Source of the DNA: Clytia hemisphaerica
Lineage: Eukaryota > Cnidaria > Hydrozoa > Leptothecata > Clytiidae
Assembly (NCBI GenBank): GCA_902728285.1
Contig: CACVBU010000681.1
Coordinates: 2,114,260-2,178,259 of the forward strand
DNA: 64,000 nt
Direction of reading: 5' to 3'
This document shows, piece by piece, positions 42,676 through 54,459 of this stretch (position 1 is the first letter of the stretch; each line of letters starts with the position of its first letter). The translations under genes were made by a program, and so were the position numbers. Below the pieces are notes generated by a model that saw nothing but the letters and a program-made list of their open reading frames with translations, searched no databases and was not told where the DNA came from.

Positions 42676-44965
42676 TTCGTATCATGGCCACGGTATTTCT
42701 TTTCAAGATTTCCAAGATGTCCAGATTCTGAAGGAGGCGAAACATTTGTCGTTGATTGCCAACTTTTGGCTGGATACACACTATCTCCTCCGTTGACAGG
42801 CGATCCTTCAAAACCACTTTCGCTATCACTGAACAATCTCATTGGCTGAAGATTATTTGCCAGTGACGTTTTTATCTCTTTCCCATTTATCGCTATTGTA
42901 TTAGTTTTATAAGTTTCGTAGCTTTTATTGGCTGCTTGTATACGGTCTATAGGGTCTTCTAGCTTGGAAGTGGTCTCCAAATGTCTAGAATTGTTGCTAA
43001 TTTGTTTATACGAGTCTTTAAAACGTCCCGTAGTATCTGATTGTTGGTAAGTTCTGGTTGAAGTAATTGGACGAGATAGGTTTGCTTGATTTTGTTGGTA
43101 GCAGTCTGTCGATACAGTTCGGTTTATATCTCCATCTGTATCGCAAGCGTTAACTTTTGAGATAGTATGAACTCTAGGGTAATCTTCGAAACGTATTGAT
43201 CGAGATTTCTCAGTTTCAATCTCGTCTAAACTTGTCTTAACATCTCTGGATTTATTTAAAAACTTTTGATCCGTGTTATTGAATTTTATCGATGTTAGAC
43301 CATCTTCATGAGTCGAATTACCAATAATCAATGAATTTCTGTTCGGTAAAATATTCATATCTCTAAATTTCGATGGTGAAGCGGAATGGAGTTTCTCGAA
43401 AACACGTGATCCATTGCAAGGCAACACGTGGTAATTAACTGATGACGTAATCACTCGACCTAACGAATCATTCCATTGGTCTAAAACAGCATACGAGTCA
43501 TTCATTCCATTCTTAGAGAATTTAGTCAAGCTTTTCCCATGGAATCGTTCTTTATGAAGAGTTAGTTCGCGTTGTTTTTGTTCAAGTTCAGCTCTTAATT
43601 TCTTGAACTGGAACTGCATATCATGTTCACGTCTCTTCGATTCATTTAAACTCTTCTGTAAAACTGTCAAGTCCCCTTCCAAATTCTCTTTCTCATTTTT
43701 CAATCGTTTATTTTCCTCTAGTGTGCTCTCAATACCGTATGCACTCTTTTTTAACTTCTGTTTATATTGAGCAGTTTTGTTTTCAAGCTTCATATTCAGT
43801 TCAAAATAACGACTTGAATCTGCTGACATTGTATCAAGTAAATCACCTTGCCGTTTCAATTTCTCCTCTAAATGTTTAATAATACTTATATCAGTCTCTT
43901 TAGAGTTGACCAATTTCTCTTTTTCTTGTTTTAGAACCATCATTTCGTTACCAAGTTCTGTCAGTTCATCTTTGACCTGTTTGTTTTCATCGTACATTTT
44001 CTCACGTTCTTTCTCATAAAAATCTTTCATTTTAGAATCAGTAGTCCTGGATACTTCCAACTGATGCGACACATCTCCAACTTCATTCCTCAGCGTCTTA
44101 TTTTCGACCAACAATTTCGAATTCTCACAATCAAGCTCTTTTAAATTCTGCTTCATCTTTTCATTATCCTTCTCAACCGTTCGCAGCAAACTCTCCAAAT
44201 ACGAAACACGATTTTGTAAACGCTCCAGTTTCCCTTGTTTCTCTTGAACTAAACTCTGACCGCGTCTTGTATCACTCACTTCAGCCAAGAGAGTCGATTT
44301 ATCAACCCGTAAGTCGCGGACTTCATCAGTTAGCTGGTCAACCTTTCTCTGGTAATCCTCCTCTATCTTGGAGCGTCTCTCCCGCTCTTGGTTACGCACC
44401 TTCTCCACTTCCTGTACGGCTACTTCGCAAACACTATCGTTCAATTTCTCCAGCGTACCACAGTGTATTTCATGATCCGTATTTGTAAGTTTTTCAAACT
44501 GTTTACGCAAAGCCACAATAACATCCAATTTCACGCGTTCTTTTTCGAGCTCTAATTCCTTGATTCGTGCAGCCATTATATCAATACAAAGCCCTAATTC
44601 ATCACCGTTATTTACTGGTGGCTTGCAATCGTTGGGTTTGTATGTTTCCAAAGGTGATTTTGGGTTTTGTCTTCCAATATTCCTATAAATACCACTTGAA
44701 ATACTGGCGACACTTTCAAGAGTAGAGACAACACCAACGTTCGTATATTGTGTATCCTTCAAAGACGGAACGGTAGTCTGATTCGTATCACTGTCGGAAA
44801 GATTATGACAGTCCACAGACTGACTAATAATAAAAGTGCTTTCCAATAACGGTATATCTTCTTGCCGAGATTTGTTTTCTAAAGAATTCGTGAGTAAGTG
44901 TTCAACGTCGATCTCACTTTTTGTGCGTGTTGGCGTTATATCTTTCACAAATTTATCTTCAATAT
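42676..44965 (-). CDS. Long coiled-coil protein, exon 5 (main exon)
   Basis: A 2290-bp exon from acceptor TTTTACTTTAG to a perfect donor GTAAGT that overlaps an apparent stop (ACG AA|G TAA). The open frame is about 763 codons. Residues roughly 110-470 of the exon form a nearly continuous coiled coil with Leu/Lys/Glu heptads (for example LGLCIDIMAARIKELELEKE and KQNLKELDCENSKLLVENKT). The rest is Ser/Thr/Asn-rich and disordered. It looks like a cytoskeletal, centrosomal or scaffold protein; no specific family was recognised and no catalytic domain is present. This is the longest open frame in the window. Confidence 0.85.
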
Positions 44966-45490
44966 CTAAAGTAAAACAAAGGCAAAAAATAAGTAATTTC
45001 GAATCTATTTAGCAAATAAAACATAACACACGTTTCAGTGAAGAAAAATATTTTGCCACTTTCCATCCTACATTTTACAGCGTCTCCAAGCCTTTTTAAT
45101 TGGCGTTAATTAAATCTTACGCTCCTTAGAGATTTGCTTCAAAAGTTAAACAAAGATTTACTTAATTTGAATAACTAGTATACATGATTTGACAAATTAT
45201 TGAGCAAAATATTAAGCAGATTTCAAAAATCCACAATAAAATGGCTCTATTATAGTGCAACAAAAAAAGTCCGACTTAAATTCAAATTTTGTCATTCCAG
45301 CAGAAAAAAAGAGATTCTGTTCATCCACCAATCGACAAACCTTTCCCCTTTTTTGACTTTAACTTCACTACGCACTTCTTGTATCATTTTATTATCATAT
45401 TTGTCTTTTATAAAAAAAGCCAACATGTTTCTCCGTATTTTCCTAATCAAAACCCATTGAAAGAAAGAACGAAATAAAATCGAAACTTAC

Positions 45491-45773
45491 GCGACCGGTT
45501 TGGCGTTATTTCGATTGGACTTGGAATCTCTCTATAACTTCCCAATGTTGTCAGTTCGTCGAAATCACCACAAGACGATGATACACAACTGCGTGATTCT
45601 TCAATCAATTCACCACCAGAGATGACTTCTTCATCATTCGATGTTGGTTGTGATCCTTCATCAATATCATCATCATTATCATTCATGAAAAGCGCCAAAG
45701 AAACGTCAGGTGATTCCAGGAAGTTCAGATCGTCCAAAGTTTTTGTTGATGAGAAAATATCACTTGAGGTTGA
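45491..45773 (-). CDS. Coiled-coil protein, exon 4
   Basis: From acceptor CCATCATCCAG to donor TCGC|GTAAGTT, 283 bp, entering in phase 0 and leaving one base (C) that makes a His codon with the AT starting exon 5. Encodes STSSDIFSSTKTLDDLNFLE, then an acidic stretch NDNDDDIDEG and a Ser/Glu-rich tail. The polypyrimidine tract at the acceptor is weak, but phases on both sides agree. Confidence 0.75.
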
Positions 45774-46105
45774 CTGGATGATGGTAACAATTTAATTGTA
45801 ACTTTTCAACGACGAAACGAAGTATTGTAAACATAGTCCGACCCCCTTTTCTTTAAGGGCAGAATGATTAGCTCACGAAGAAACCGAGAAGTAGGGGGAC
45901 TGGAAACTCTAAGTAGAAAAAAGGGGTGGTAAGAAAGGGATCAACACAAAGCCTTCTTTTCCGGTCAAATGTATTTTCTGTGCTTTTGTACTTTTCAAGT
46001 GTCAGTGTCAAAGACACTCGGTAATGGTATTTTGAAAATTTAAATATGAAATTGCAATCCACTCGAAATTTCCTTATGAGATGTGACTAAAATTTTCATC
46101 CTTAC

Positions 46106-46141
46106 CTGATATTCCTTGTCTTGGATTGATCGTTGCAATTC
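46106..46141 (-). CDS. Coiled-coil protein, exon 3 (36-bp microexon)
   Basis: Between acceptor CTTTCTTAAAG and donor CAG|GTAAGG. In phase 0 it encodes ELQRSIQDKEYQ, continuing the helix ESHRKIQ of exon 2 and joining STSSD of exon 4 without a frame change. Confidence 0.7.
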
Positions 46142-46754
46142 CTTTAAGAAAGTTACAAAATAAAATTACTACGTTTAAAGAGGTTGGTAAAACGGTCCAA
46201 GATTTACAGGTTTGCTTGATTATGGTTTCTGCCCCCCCCCCTTAAAATAAGGGGGGAGTAAAAAAATTGAGACCAACTAACTGTCAATCTCTACTGTGAT
46301 TTGACGTCAAATCTTGTCTTGATCGTAGTATGTTTTTCAACTTCAAGCGGCTGTATTTCTTTGTGTGTTTTAGTCAGAGAGTTGTTGTAAAACATTTTTT
46401 TACTCAGAATTTCATGATCTATCAGATGGTATCAATCATATTCGTTTATTTTAACTTTAAGTTTTCCCAGGCCTAATCTGCGTCCTCCCTCTCAAAAGTA
46501 TTATGTAATACTGTTCTTTGGAATAGACTAAAAATTGCCAGGTCGTAAAAAAGATGCCACGGGACCCCACCCAGGCTTGGCCCCCTACTATCTGGTTTAT
46601 CGATAATAATTTTCTTTATCCAATATTTTCTTTCCCGTTTTCATGCTCACAATCTGCATCCTCTCTTCCCACTCTCTCTAAAAATTGTAAAAATTGCTTG
46701 CTGAAGGGGATTAAAAAATCTAAGGGGGACTGCTTATTTTATTTTAAGGGGGGG

Positions 46755-47255
46755 GCATTCTAATCAGTTACATCAATATGCCAAAAACATTTTGTTCAAC
46801 ATGGGCCCCGGCGAGCCATTTTGAGTGAGGGGGCCAACATTTTGGAAACCACCATGGTTGGGCGACAAAGAAAATTTTTCACATTTTACACCCTCAAAAC
46901 ACCTTAAAACGATATCTAATTGGGGAAAATAATAGTTTTTGTAGTTTGATTTGATCTCAAATCAGCTTAAAATAGTAGCTCTTAAAAACGTATGACATGG
47001 TCTACCAAAAAGTGGGGGGGGGCATGGACCCCCCCCCCCCGCTGACGGGGCCCATGTCAACCACCTTCACTTCAAGATAGGCCACCATAGAATGAACTTC
47101 CTTTTATAAGATGAAGCATATTCATGTGGCTTTCAGCTTTGCACTCCTCATCCTATAAAAGGAAGTTCATTCTATGGTGGCCTATCTTGAAGTGAAGGTG
47201 GTTGAACAAAATTTTTTTTTGCATTTTGATGTAACTGCTAATAAGGGGTACTGAT
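46755..47255. mobile_element. Foldback element with a nested perfect 51-bp palindrome, in the coiled-coil gene intron
   Basis: The outer arms, CATTCTAATCAGTTACATCA and TGATGTAACTGCTAATAAGG, are imperfect inverted repeats. Inside, 47058-47108 and 47154-47204 are perfect reverse complements (51 of 51) around a 45-bp spacer. G and C runs up to 12 bp lie between 47010 and 47045. The arms' perfection implies recent origin. Located between exons 2 and 3. Confidence 0.8.
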
Positions 47256-47427
47256 AATTTTTGTTCGATTTAAAGAGGGAGTTTTCTTTAAGGGCAAAAT
47301 TCATTTTAAGGCGGGACTGAAAAGTAGGCAGAAACCATGGTGACGAGGGCAGCAATGCAATGAATAAATCAGGATAAATTTTACAAGAAATGGATAATTT
47401 TGTTAACTGAGATAGTAAGGAACAAAC

Positions 47428-47492
47428 TTGAATTTTCCTATGTGATTCTGCTTGCTTTGATAACAAGTCCTTCAAAAATGTGGATACTGAAC
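47428..47492 (-). CDS. Coiled-coil protein, exon 2
   Basis: 65 bp after acceptor TTTACTTTTCAG. The first two bases complete a Gly codon with the G of exon 1; it then encodes SVSTFLKDLLSKQAESHRKI and Q, ending in phase 0. The donor is a weak but allowed GTTTGT. The joined reading HRKIQ-ELQRSIQDKEYQ is a smooth helix, which supports the choice. Confidence 0.65.
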
Positions 47493-47898
47493 CTGAAAAG
47501 TAAAAAAGTATTATTTTCAATTTTGATAATGATCCCTAATGGGCTTTTCCATAAAAAATTTGAATACGGGGGTTGGAGGATCTGGGAGGATAACATTTTT
47601 TGGAAATTTACCCCTGGACAAGCAATAGTTGACCCCATGGACAATCAAAATTACCTTCAAACAGAGCAAAATTACCCCTAAGCAGATCAAGTTTACCCCC
47701 CTCCCCTCAGCAAGGCAAATTTTGTAGATTTTTCACTACCCCCGAAATTATCCACCCCCTAGAGGGGGCCTAGAGCCCAATCAGAGGAAAATAAACTGGG
47801 AACAGAATAAACAATACAGTGTAAAACTATTGATATAGGGCATCCCAGCGGTTTGCGTGAATTCGTGAATGGGGGTCAATTTAAGAGTTAGTATGTAC

Positions 47899-48010
47899 CT
47901 TTATTTTCTTGCAGAGAATTGTCAAGAAATAAGTGTTCATTTAAGGTCGAGTTGATTTCATTAATAGTAGTTGAAACATCTGCAAATTCATCATTTTCAC
48001 GTTCTTCCAT
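47899..48010 (-). CDS. Coiled-coil protein, exon 1 with start codon
   Basis: ATG at 48010 followed by MEERENDEFADVSTTINEIN, STLNEHLFLDNSLQENK and donor AAAG|GTACAT. 112 bp, leaving one base for exon 2. Acidic and helical, consistent with the rest of the protein. The start was chosen as the first Met of the open segment. The promoter would lie right of 48010 and was not recognised. Confidence 0.7.
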
Positions 48011-48359
48011 CAACAATTAATTATATTGTCCACCAGGAAAACAAATTGAGTAAATCCAAAATATCAACTATAATAACAAAGACTTTTTCCGTCTTAAGAT
48101 CTTCTTTCTTAATAATTCTGAATATTAAAATTTTATGCTTTCATTCAGAAATTATTATCATCAATTTAAAAAGGACAAAAATTAGGAAACAGTAAAAAAT
48201 GTTACAAGAAATAATCATCAGCATCGCTAAAAAAATCAAGTTAACACAAAAGTACAAAATCAGCGTAAAATGACGTTTTTTCTTTTCAATAAGATTTAAG
48301 AAATATTTCATGCAATTGCAAGGCATGAGAAAGCAGCCTTGTTATTAACATATTTCAAA

Positions 48360-48683
48360 CGTTTCGTCTACCACAATGTAAATGGGTAAAAAGAAGTAGA
48401 AGGTGCTATGTATGAATCAAAATAATTTTTTGCTAAAACACATTTAAAAAGGTTTTAGAACCCAATTTTAATTTTAAGAGAATTATAGAAATACCTTATA
48501 GACCTTTTGCTAGCCAAAAAATAAAGAAAAACTCAAGCATCAAAACAATGATAAGAAAATATTTAGCACACGTTTTTACTAATTATTTAAGAAAATATTT
48601 AGCACACGTTTTTAATAATTAATTTAAGTGTAATTGTTGTGATACTGGAGTTTTTAAGTAATTAATATGACATCACGCCTAAC
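48360..48683. other. Non-coding interval upstream of the coiled-coil gene
   Basis: AT-rich; a 39-bp direct repeat about AAGAAAATATTTAGCACACGTTTTTA(C/A)TAATTA lies near 48553-48620. No gene. Confidence 0.45.
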
Positions 48684-48965
48684 TACTCTCGGGTAACTAA
48701 TAGCCGTCCCTCGCTAATTAATTTTTCACCCAGGACATTCTTATTCCAGCCCCCCCCCCCCCCCCCCCCGCTTATAAATTTTTGGGAAAATGTTTTGAAA
48801 GTTTCCTCTTTTGTCCTAATTCAGCTGTATTAGCCTCCTTTTCAAAAATTTTCCACCCAGGACATTTTTATTCCAACCTCTGCTTATTAAGTTTTGAGAT
48901 TTTTTTCCAACCCCCCCCCCCCCCGCTTATTCCAATCTCCCCGTTTATTAGAGTACCCAAGAGAA
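48684..48965. mobile_element. Poly-C MITE, CTCTCGGGTAACTAATAGCCG end family
   Basis: Left ACTCTCGGGTAACTAATAGCCGTCCC and right TTATTAGAGTACCCAAGAGA are imperfect inverted repeats. The interior has two C runs (18 and 15) followed by CGCTTAT and repeated CCAGGACATT(C/T)TTATTCCA phrases. Related to 5883-6238 and 30982-31073. Confidence 0.7.
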
Positions 48966-49222
48966 AAGGTCTATTGTCTATGATGTTCCAGGTCAGTGAA
49001 CGTGAACGATATAATAAATAGACACAAAAAGGCAGGGATTTTTCAAGTCCTTCTCCCTATGTTGTATGTATAACAGTAAATTGAGTTTCAATGCAGCTGG
49101 ATAAAAATACCATCCATGATGTTTATCGGTTTTTTGCACATTAATTTCATAATAGAGTTTCAACAAGAAATTTTAAAAATCAAAATATTAACTGATTTCA
49201 ACCACATTTTTTATTCATAAAC

Positions 49223-50035
49223 CGGGTGCACCAAAAAAAAGTATACAGGTTTGTCAAGATATTGTGAGCATCAGGATTTAGATTTTTTGTTCATTCTTTT
49301 TCCATCGTAAAGAGAATGCTCTAACTTGAATTTTGAGCTATCATGAATTAGGTTTGAAAAAGTAGTTCGGAATCTATTTTTAAAAAACTGACTTTTTTTC
49401 CATGTGCAAATTTTAAAAAATCATCAAAAACAGCAATCACGCTATAAATAAGACAAAAATGACAAAAACACAATTTCATTTTTTTTTATTGTTTTTTTTT
49501 CTTATTTATATTTTGCCAACAGTTTCTCCATCTTATTTGCACGTCATGAACATTTCCAAGACGAGCAAACTCAATGCAGACCCAAGTTCTTTGAGCAACT
49601 AGTCGAGGAATGGCGGTCTATTTTTTCAAAAATTTTCTCGCATATAGCACATACTTAACATCAAAACCTCTCTTGGAGATTTCCAAGACCTTTTTCAGCT
49701 TTTCCAAAAATATTATCCCACATAGGAAAAGCTTGTTTTACCATATTTTTAAATTCCGTAACGAGTTTTGATGAACAGAGTTACATTTTTTGGTATTTTT
49801 ATGTGTAAAAAGCTAAGGTAAGTGTCAAGAGAAAAGTTTGCTCGTTGTTTTTAATGATTTTTTGAAATTTCGACATTAAAAAAAAGTCAGTTTTTTTTAA
49901 ATAAGTTTCGAACTACTTTTTCAAACCTAATGTATGATAGCTCAAAATTCAAGTTAGAGCATCCTCTATACAATTAAAAAAGAATGAACAAAAATTTTAA
50001 ATCCTGAAGCTCACAATATCTCGACAAACATGACA
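49223..50035. mobile_element. 813-bp foldback element with about 180-bp arms
   Basis: The left arm (from about TACAGGTTTGTCAAGATATTGTGAGC to AAAAAACTGACTTTTTTT) is mirrored by the right arm (AAAAAAAAGTCAG to CTCACAATATCTCGACAAAC) with about 85-90% match by eye. It includes GAATGCTCTAACTTGAATTTTGAGCTATCAT against ATGATAGCTCAAAATTCAAG. The spacer of about 430 bp has no coding sequence. Confidence 0.75.
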
Positions 50036-50085
50036 AACAAAAATTTTATTTTGGCTGAGTTATTCAAATTTTAAAATTTTGTTTT

Positions 50086-50466
50086 TTCTTTATATAGCAT
50101 AACGCTTATAAGCATATGTAGGCTCAGATTTGCATAATTCCTAAGTATAACATATGCATATATGTCAGCCTGAAATATTTTTCAAGTTGTCATTTTTTAT
50201 CTGTTCAAAAAGGTTTGGTAGAAGTCAAGTAAGAAAAAGACATTCCACAGCTAGCTACACTCCATTGCTCCAAAACCTAAACAAATCTTTACAAAATTTC
50301 TGAAATTTCACTGAAAATGAAAATGAAATTTCAAAACTTGGTGAATCATAAGCATGATTCATAAGCATATAATAAGCATAAGCTATGCCTGGATTCTTTA
50401 ACTTAAGAACTTAAGCATACATGAGCCTGACCAAGGGGCATACACTTGCTTATAAAAAAAACATAT
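50086..50466. mobile_element. AAGCATA-family element
   Basis: Starts near TTATATAGCATAACGCTTATAAGCATATG and ends CAAGGGGCATACACTTGCTTATAAAAAAAACATAT, matching 26518-27045 in order (including AAAAAGGTTTGGTAGA(G/A)GTCAAGTAA). The left end is degraded. Confidence 0.7.
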
Positions 50467-51139
50467 ACAGCAGGGATCGAATTAGCGTATCGCATTTCGT
50501 GATTCGCAATGCGTTTTTGGATTACTTACAAGCTAAAAATTGAAAATTGATCCATTTTAGGATACAAAATCATGCTTATCAAAAAACAGGGGAGAAAATA
50601 AACAAAGGAGAGTATGTTTGTGACATACACATTGTGTTCCTGTTTTTGACTTTAAAAACAGAATCCTCCGATTTCCTGGGCACTAATTTTATATTCAGAA
50701 CAGCTCCAATTACAGAACAGATTGTATTTTTTCCAGCCAAGTATAGATAAAACCAATAGAACTTATAATTTTCTAAAGTAAAAAATAAGATCAAAAATTG
50801 ACTAAAAATCTGTTCTAAACTTACCAGCGATTCTAGCACTTTTAGCCACAATAGCCTATCTGTAAATTAGCACAAATTTTTCGCACTCGCTTTGCACGCA
50901 TTATTTTGTTAAAATGATTCCCAACCCTTGTGGATTGCCTTTTTTTTGATTTGCCTGCCCAATCTTGGTCAAGCAGGCTAGCTCTAAAGCTCTTAGATTA
51001 GACAGCATCAATAACATGAAAACCAGAAAATGATTCTTCAATGGGAATCAAAACTGTAAAGTGCTCTTACAAACATCAATATGTCAGATCTAAAAGAGCA
51101 TTCAAAGAAAATTCAAATGTGTGTGCGGTCTTTCTCATA
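50467..51139. other. Non-coding interval
   Basis: AT-rich. Open frames on both strands at 50547-50851 overlap and lack domains. Confidence 0.4.
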
Positions 51140-51992
51140 CCGTGAGAGGTCCTAAATCCGACACCACTGCCTAATTCCGACCCCCCAAATAACTGTTATG
51201 AAAAAAAATTCTATGTTTACAAACATTCCCTCTCCAAGTTGAACGATAAACTATTGCTAGAACTCTCGAAACAAAACATCTAACAAGATAGCTGTAATGT
51301 CAAGATGTCAATTAATATAATTAAAAAGTGTGAGTTGTAAAAATAATTACCTTCTATTCTGGATCAGTTGCTCATGTTTAAAACGATAACAGTTTTGTAA
51401 TAAAAGTGACTTGTGCGGGAAAAATACGAAACAACTTGGGCTGGTTTCCTTCAAGAAACAAACAGACTAAATTGAAAAAATGGCGCGAAGTTGAAAAAAG
51501 GGCAGATGCGGTAGCACTTAATTTGAATAACAAACATTGAATCAATGAGGCGGCAACTATCAACGCCCTCTTTACCACCCATAAGTCTGGATGTTTATTT
51601 ACGGAAGGCCCGCAATCAAGCCAAGTGCCAGTGTAAAGTAATAAAAACCAGGCTTGATTATGTAACGTTTCAAAATGAGCACGCTCATACACAGACCTCT
51701 TTTATATTTTCGTGTGCTTTGGAAAATCAAAACATCTCATTACTTTTTATGATGCTATTACTACTCTGCTAATGTTGTCATTTATGATATATGTTTTATT
51801 ATAAGAAGCAATTATTGTTATTTGGTTCAATTGGTTCAGTGTATCACATCTCTCAGTTTAGTTGACACTTTGGTATCTTCGTTGCGTCACAGCGAAAGGT
51901 TTGTTTTTATTTTAGTTTGTATCTTTGAAAGACCCCATGGGATTTAGGCAGTGGTGTCGGATTTACGACAGCTGAGTGTCAGTGTCTCACGG
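51140..51992. mobile_element. 853-bp element, CCGTGAGAGGTCCTAAATCCGACACC ends, TA duplication
   Basis: The left end CCGTGAGAGGTCCTAAATCC and right end GGATTTACGACAGC...CTCACGG are inverted repeats sharing TCCGACACCACTGCCTAA (the right copy has a small insertion). TA flanks both sides. The same element, inverted and enlarged by nested insertions, is at 59204-61502. It has overlapping open frames of 75-104 codons, conserved between the copies but without a recognised domain. Confidence 0.85.
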
Positions 51993-53004
51993 TAATAGTG
52001 CGATGAATAGGAATTATTTTGGCAAAGAACATCTTAGAGACATGTTAAAACTAATCTAAAATAACTTTTAAAGATGTTTTCAAGTCGTCTCTGAGACGTG
52101 CCATATCGAAATTAATAAAATTAAGACCTCTTGGAAATGTCCTAAAGACATCCATAACTTGTTACAAAAAGACATCTTTCAAATGTCTAGAAGAAAACGT
52201 AGAAACAACGTCTTTAAAACGTCTTCCAAAAACGTAATCTATAAACGTTTGAAAAACGTTTTTTTGACTATGTGAAAAAACATTGTAAAGTGGGACAAAT
52301 ACAACCTGAAAAAAATATTTCCTAAACGTTTTAAACATTTTTCAAACGTTCTTTTGCCGGCTGGGATACTGTCAAGACTCTGTCAAGCAACCATGCTGAT
52401 GGGATAGGTATTGCCTAATTCTCAAATTAGAACTAAAGAATTTATCCCTAAAAAGAGCTTTTTGAGGTACTTTTAGTAACAATAGTAAAACCATTCTAAA
52501 ACATAGGTAGTGCTTTTAGCCAAACAAGAAAAGGACCTTCCCACAATTTTTCTCTCCACTTCTTCTCATACTATTAGTTAGCCTGGGTATCCAGACTCAA
52601 AATTTCAGAAAAAAAACTCTTACCTCAACATACAAAGTTTCTAAAATTTTAGAGTCTGGTGCAACTAAAAAAGTCTGATACAGTTTGTTTGATATATACT
52701 GCCTGTGAGTAAACCCTTATTGACAGACTATCAAAACTTTGTAAACCCAGGCAGACACACATAATTGACTTACTATAAAACGTCTTTTCAAACTCAAAAA
52801 ACTTTCAAAACTACTTTAAGCTACATCAAAACATCAGCCACATTTGTAAGGGCTCCTTTCCAGCGGCCATTTTGTTTAGAAATGAACCTGTGTTTTCATT
52901 TTCATTTGTTTATATTATTTTGCAATGTCAGCTTTTTTCCATAAATTATGTGCGTGCGCGCATAGAAAAATATCGTAAACCCCGCGAAAATTCTGCTCAG
53001 TGAC
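51993..53004. other. Non-coding interval with AAACGTCTT repeats
   Basis: From about 52020 to 52350 the phrases AAACGTCTT, AAACGTTT and GACATCTTT recur on both strands, suggesting a decayed foldback. The rest is AT-rich. No gene recognised. Confidence 0.4.
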
Positions 53005-53165
53005 TGGAGGACCCTCCCGGCGCTCCGGAAACGTCCGGAGCAAAAAGTGCCGTTTTTTTCCGTGCACCGGAACGTTCTGGTGCACTCCCGGTGCTTCCGG
53101 TGCACGATTTTTCCAAATCGAGCTGCACCGGAACACCGGAACGTTCCGGTGCATGATTTCCGCGA
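53005..53165. mobile_element. GC-rich CCGGAG/CCGGTGCA element
   Basis: Begins GGACCCTCCCGGCGCTCCGGAAACGTCCGGAGCAAAAAGTGCCG, matching 36566-36610, then continues with repeated CACCGGAACGTTCCGGTGCA palindromes. The right inverted end is not as clear as at 36775. Small open frames on the minus strand here are repeat-derived. Confidence 0.65.
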
Positions 53166-53324
53166 TATAAATGCGATAGCGTTCGCTGCGCTAATCATGT
53201 AAAAAGTAACTACGCACGAGCGAATTATCCAAATTCTAAAACCAAGCAGATTTTTTTAGAAGAGAAATCAGATTCATGGTGATAAAAGTGTGTTGTGATA
53301 AATTGGATAAACTAAATGACAGTC

Positions 53325-53455
53325 ACGGAAATCCTTGCATTTGCACGGGGTCGGCTACGTTGCATTTGCAACGGGTCGAAATCGAAAGTAGCGCGAAAAC
53401 CCGGTGCAAATACACTGGGTTTTTGGAACTCTGTGCATTTGCACGGGGTGGAAAA
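53325..53455. repeat. TGCATTTGCACGGGGT degenerate repeats
   Basis: The phrase GCATTTGCA(C/A)(G/C)GGG occurs at about 53337, 53361 and 53434, with GTGCAAATACACTGGG as a diverged or inverted form. Irregular spacing. Confidence 0.5.
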
Positions 53456-53499
53456 TTAGAAAATTTAAGATTTTGCAGTGGTTTTACAATCAATTAACA

Positions 53500-54344
53500 T
53501 CATTCTTTTTGTTTAGAATCAATATTAAGAAGATTAATCAAATTCAATTAAGATATACCAGGTAATCCTTCTTTATTGTCTTTATATTTTGATTTGGAAA
53601 ATAAGAATTGTTCCTTATTATGCTGGCGTAAGGCTGTGGCGAAGGAGTTTATCCGCGCGGTCATACTTGCGATTTTCAAATGCGGAACATACGAAACTTA
53701 GAATACGGGCATTGTGAGATAACGGGTTTAATAATCCCCGAATCCTGCCACTCCATACTTATTTTTAATCCTCCAGCGGTCAAGATTGGATGAATTACTT
53801 CTTCTCTCGCTGTTTCTTCTTTTTCTTTTTCATTTCAGTTTTCATTTTTATGGGAACACAATTGCGATCATCATATCCAGGTGAGACGTGTATTTTCCAC
53901 ATTGCCAACGTCGTAATTAATTGACACACATCCATTGGCGAGGGCGAGAATATGCTGGAAACCCTCGTGTCAGAGATCCGGTGGAGCCCCTCGCCCCACT
54001 GGAAAACTTAGCCAAAAATCGTCTGTCCGGTGGAAAAAATAACCTGAAATTTTAAACCACTTTAAAAGAACCGAATGACTTTACCCTCAGTGTGGTGGAA
54101 AGATTGCACCGCAAAACCATTCTCTCTGTAAACTTAGAGCTGGAATATATATTTTCTATCCAAATCGGGACACTACGATTAGATAAAAATTTTCATCCAC
54201 ACTGAAGGAAAAAGCTCCACCGGGGTGGCACTGAGACAGTGGTGTATTCATGATATTCATGATGTAATCTTTTATACGGAAGCACACAAAATAATCTGGA
54301 ACTAGTGGCAAAATTTGCCACTAGTCTTTTAGTTCAAAATTCAA
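53500..54344. other. Non-coding interval with a small inverted repeat
   Basis: Around 53970-54230 GTGGAGCCCCTCGCCCCACTGG and TCCACCGGGGTGGCACTG are roughly inverted, and TGTGGTGGAAAGATTGCACCG lies between them; a degraded element is likely. No gene. Confidence 0.35.
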
Positions 54345-54345
54345 G

Positions 54346-54387
<42 letters not shown>

Positions 54388-54400
54388 AAAAAAAAAAAAA

Positions 54401-54436
<36 letters not shown>

Positions 54437-54459
54437 AAAAAAAAAAAAAAAAAAAAAAA
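54345..54459 (+). repeat. Poly(A) tract of about 115 bp
   Basis: The run is almost pure A with a few interruptions (TCC, T, C). It could be a retroposon tail, an expanded microsatellite or an assembly or sequencing artefact at a hard tract. No retroposon body with target duplication was recognised to its left. Confidence 0.8.

Noticed and set aside
43740-44500. Plus-strand frame of 73 codons inside the long coiled-coil exon
   Set aside because: Shadow of the long minus-strand frame.
51378-51692. Open frame conserved at 60964-61176, considered as a gene
   Set aside because: Its conservation reflects two copies of one transposable element; no domain was recognised. Kept only as a remark in the findings.
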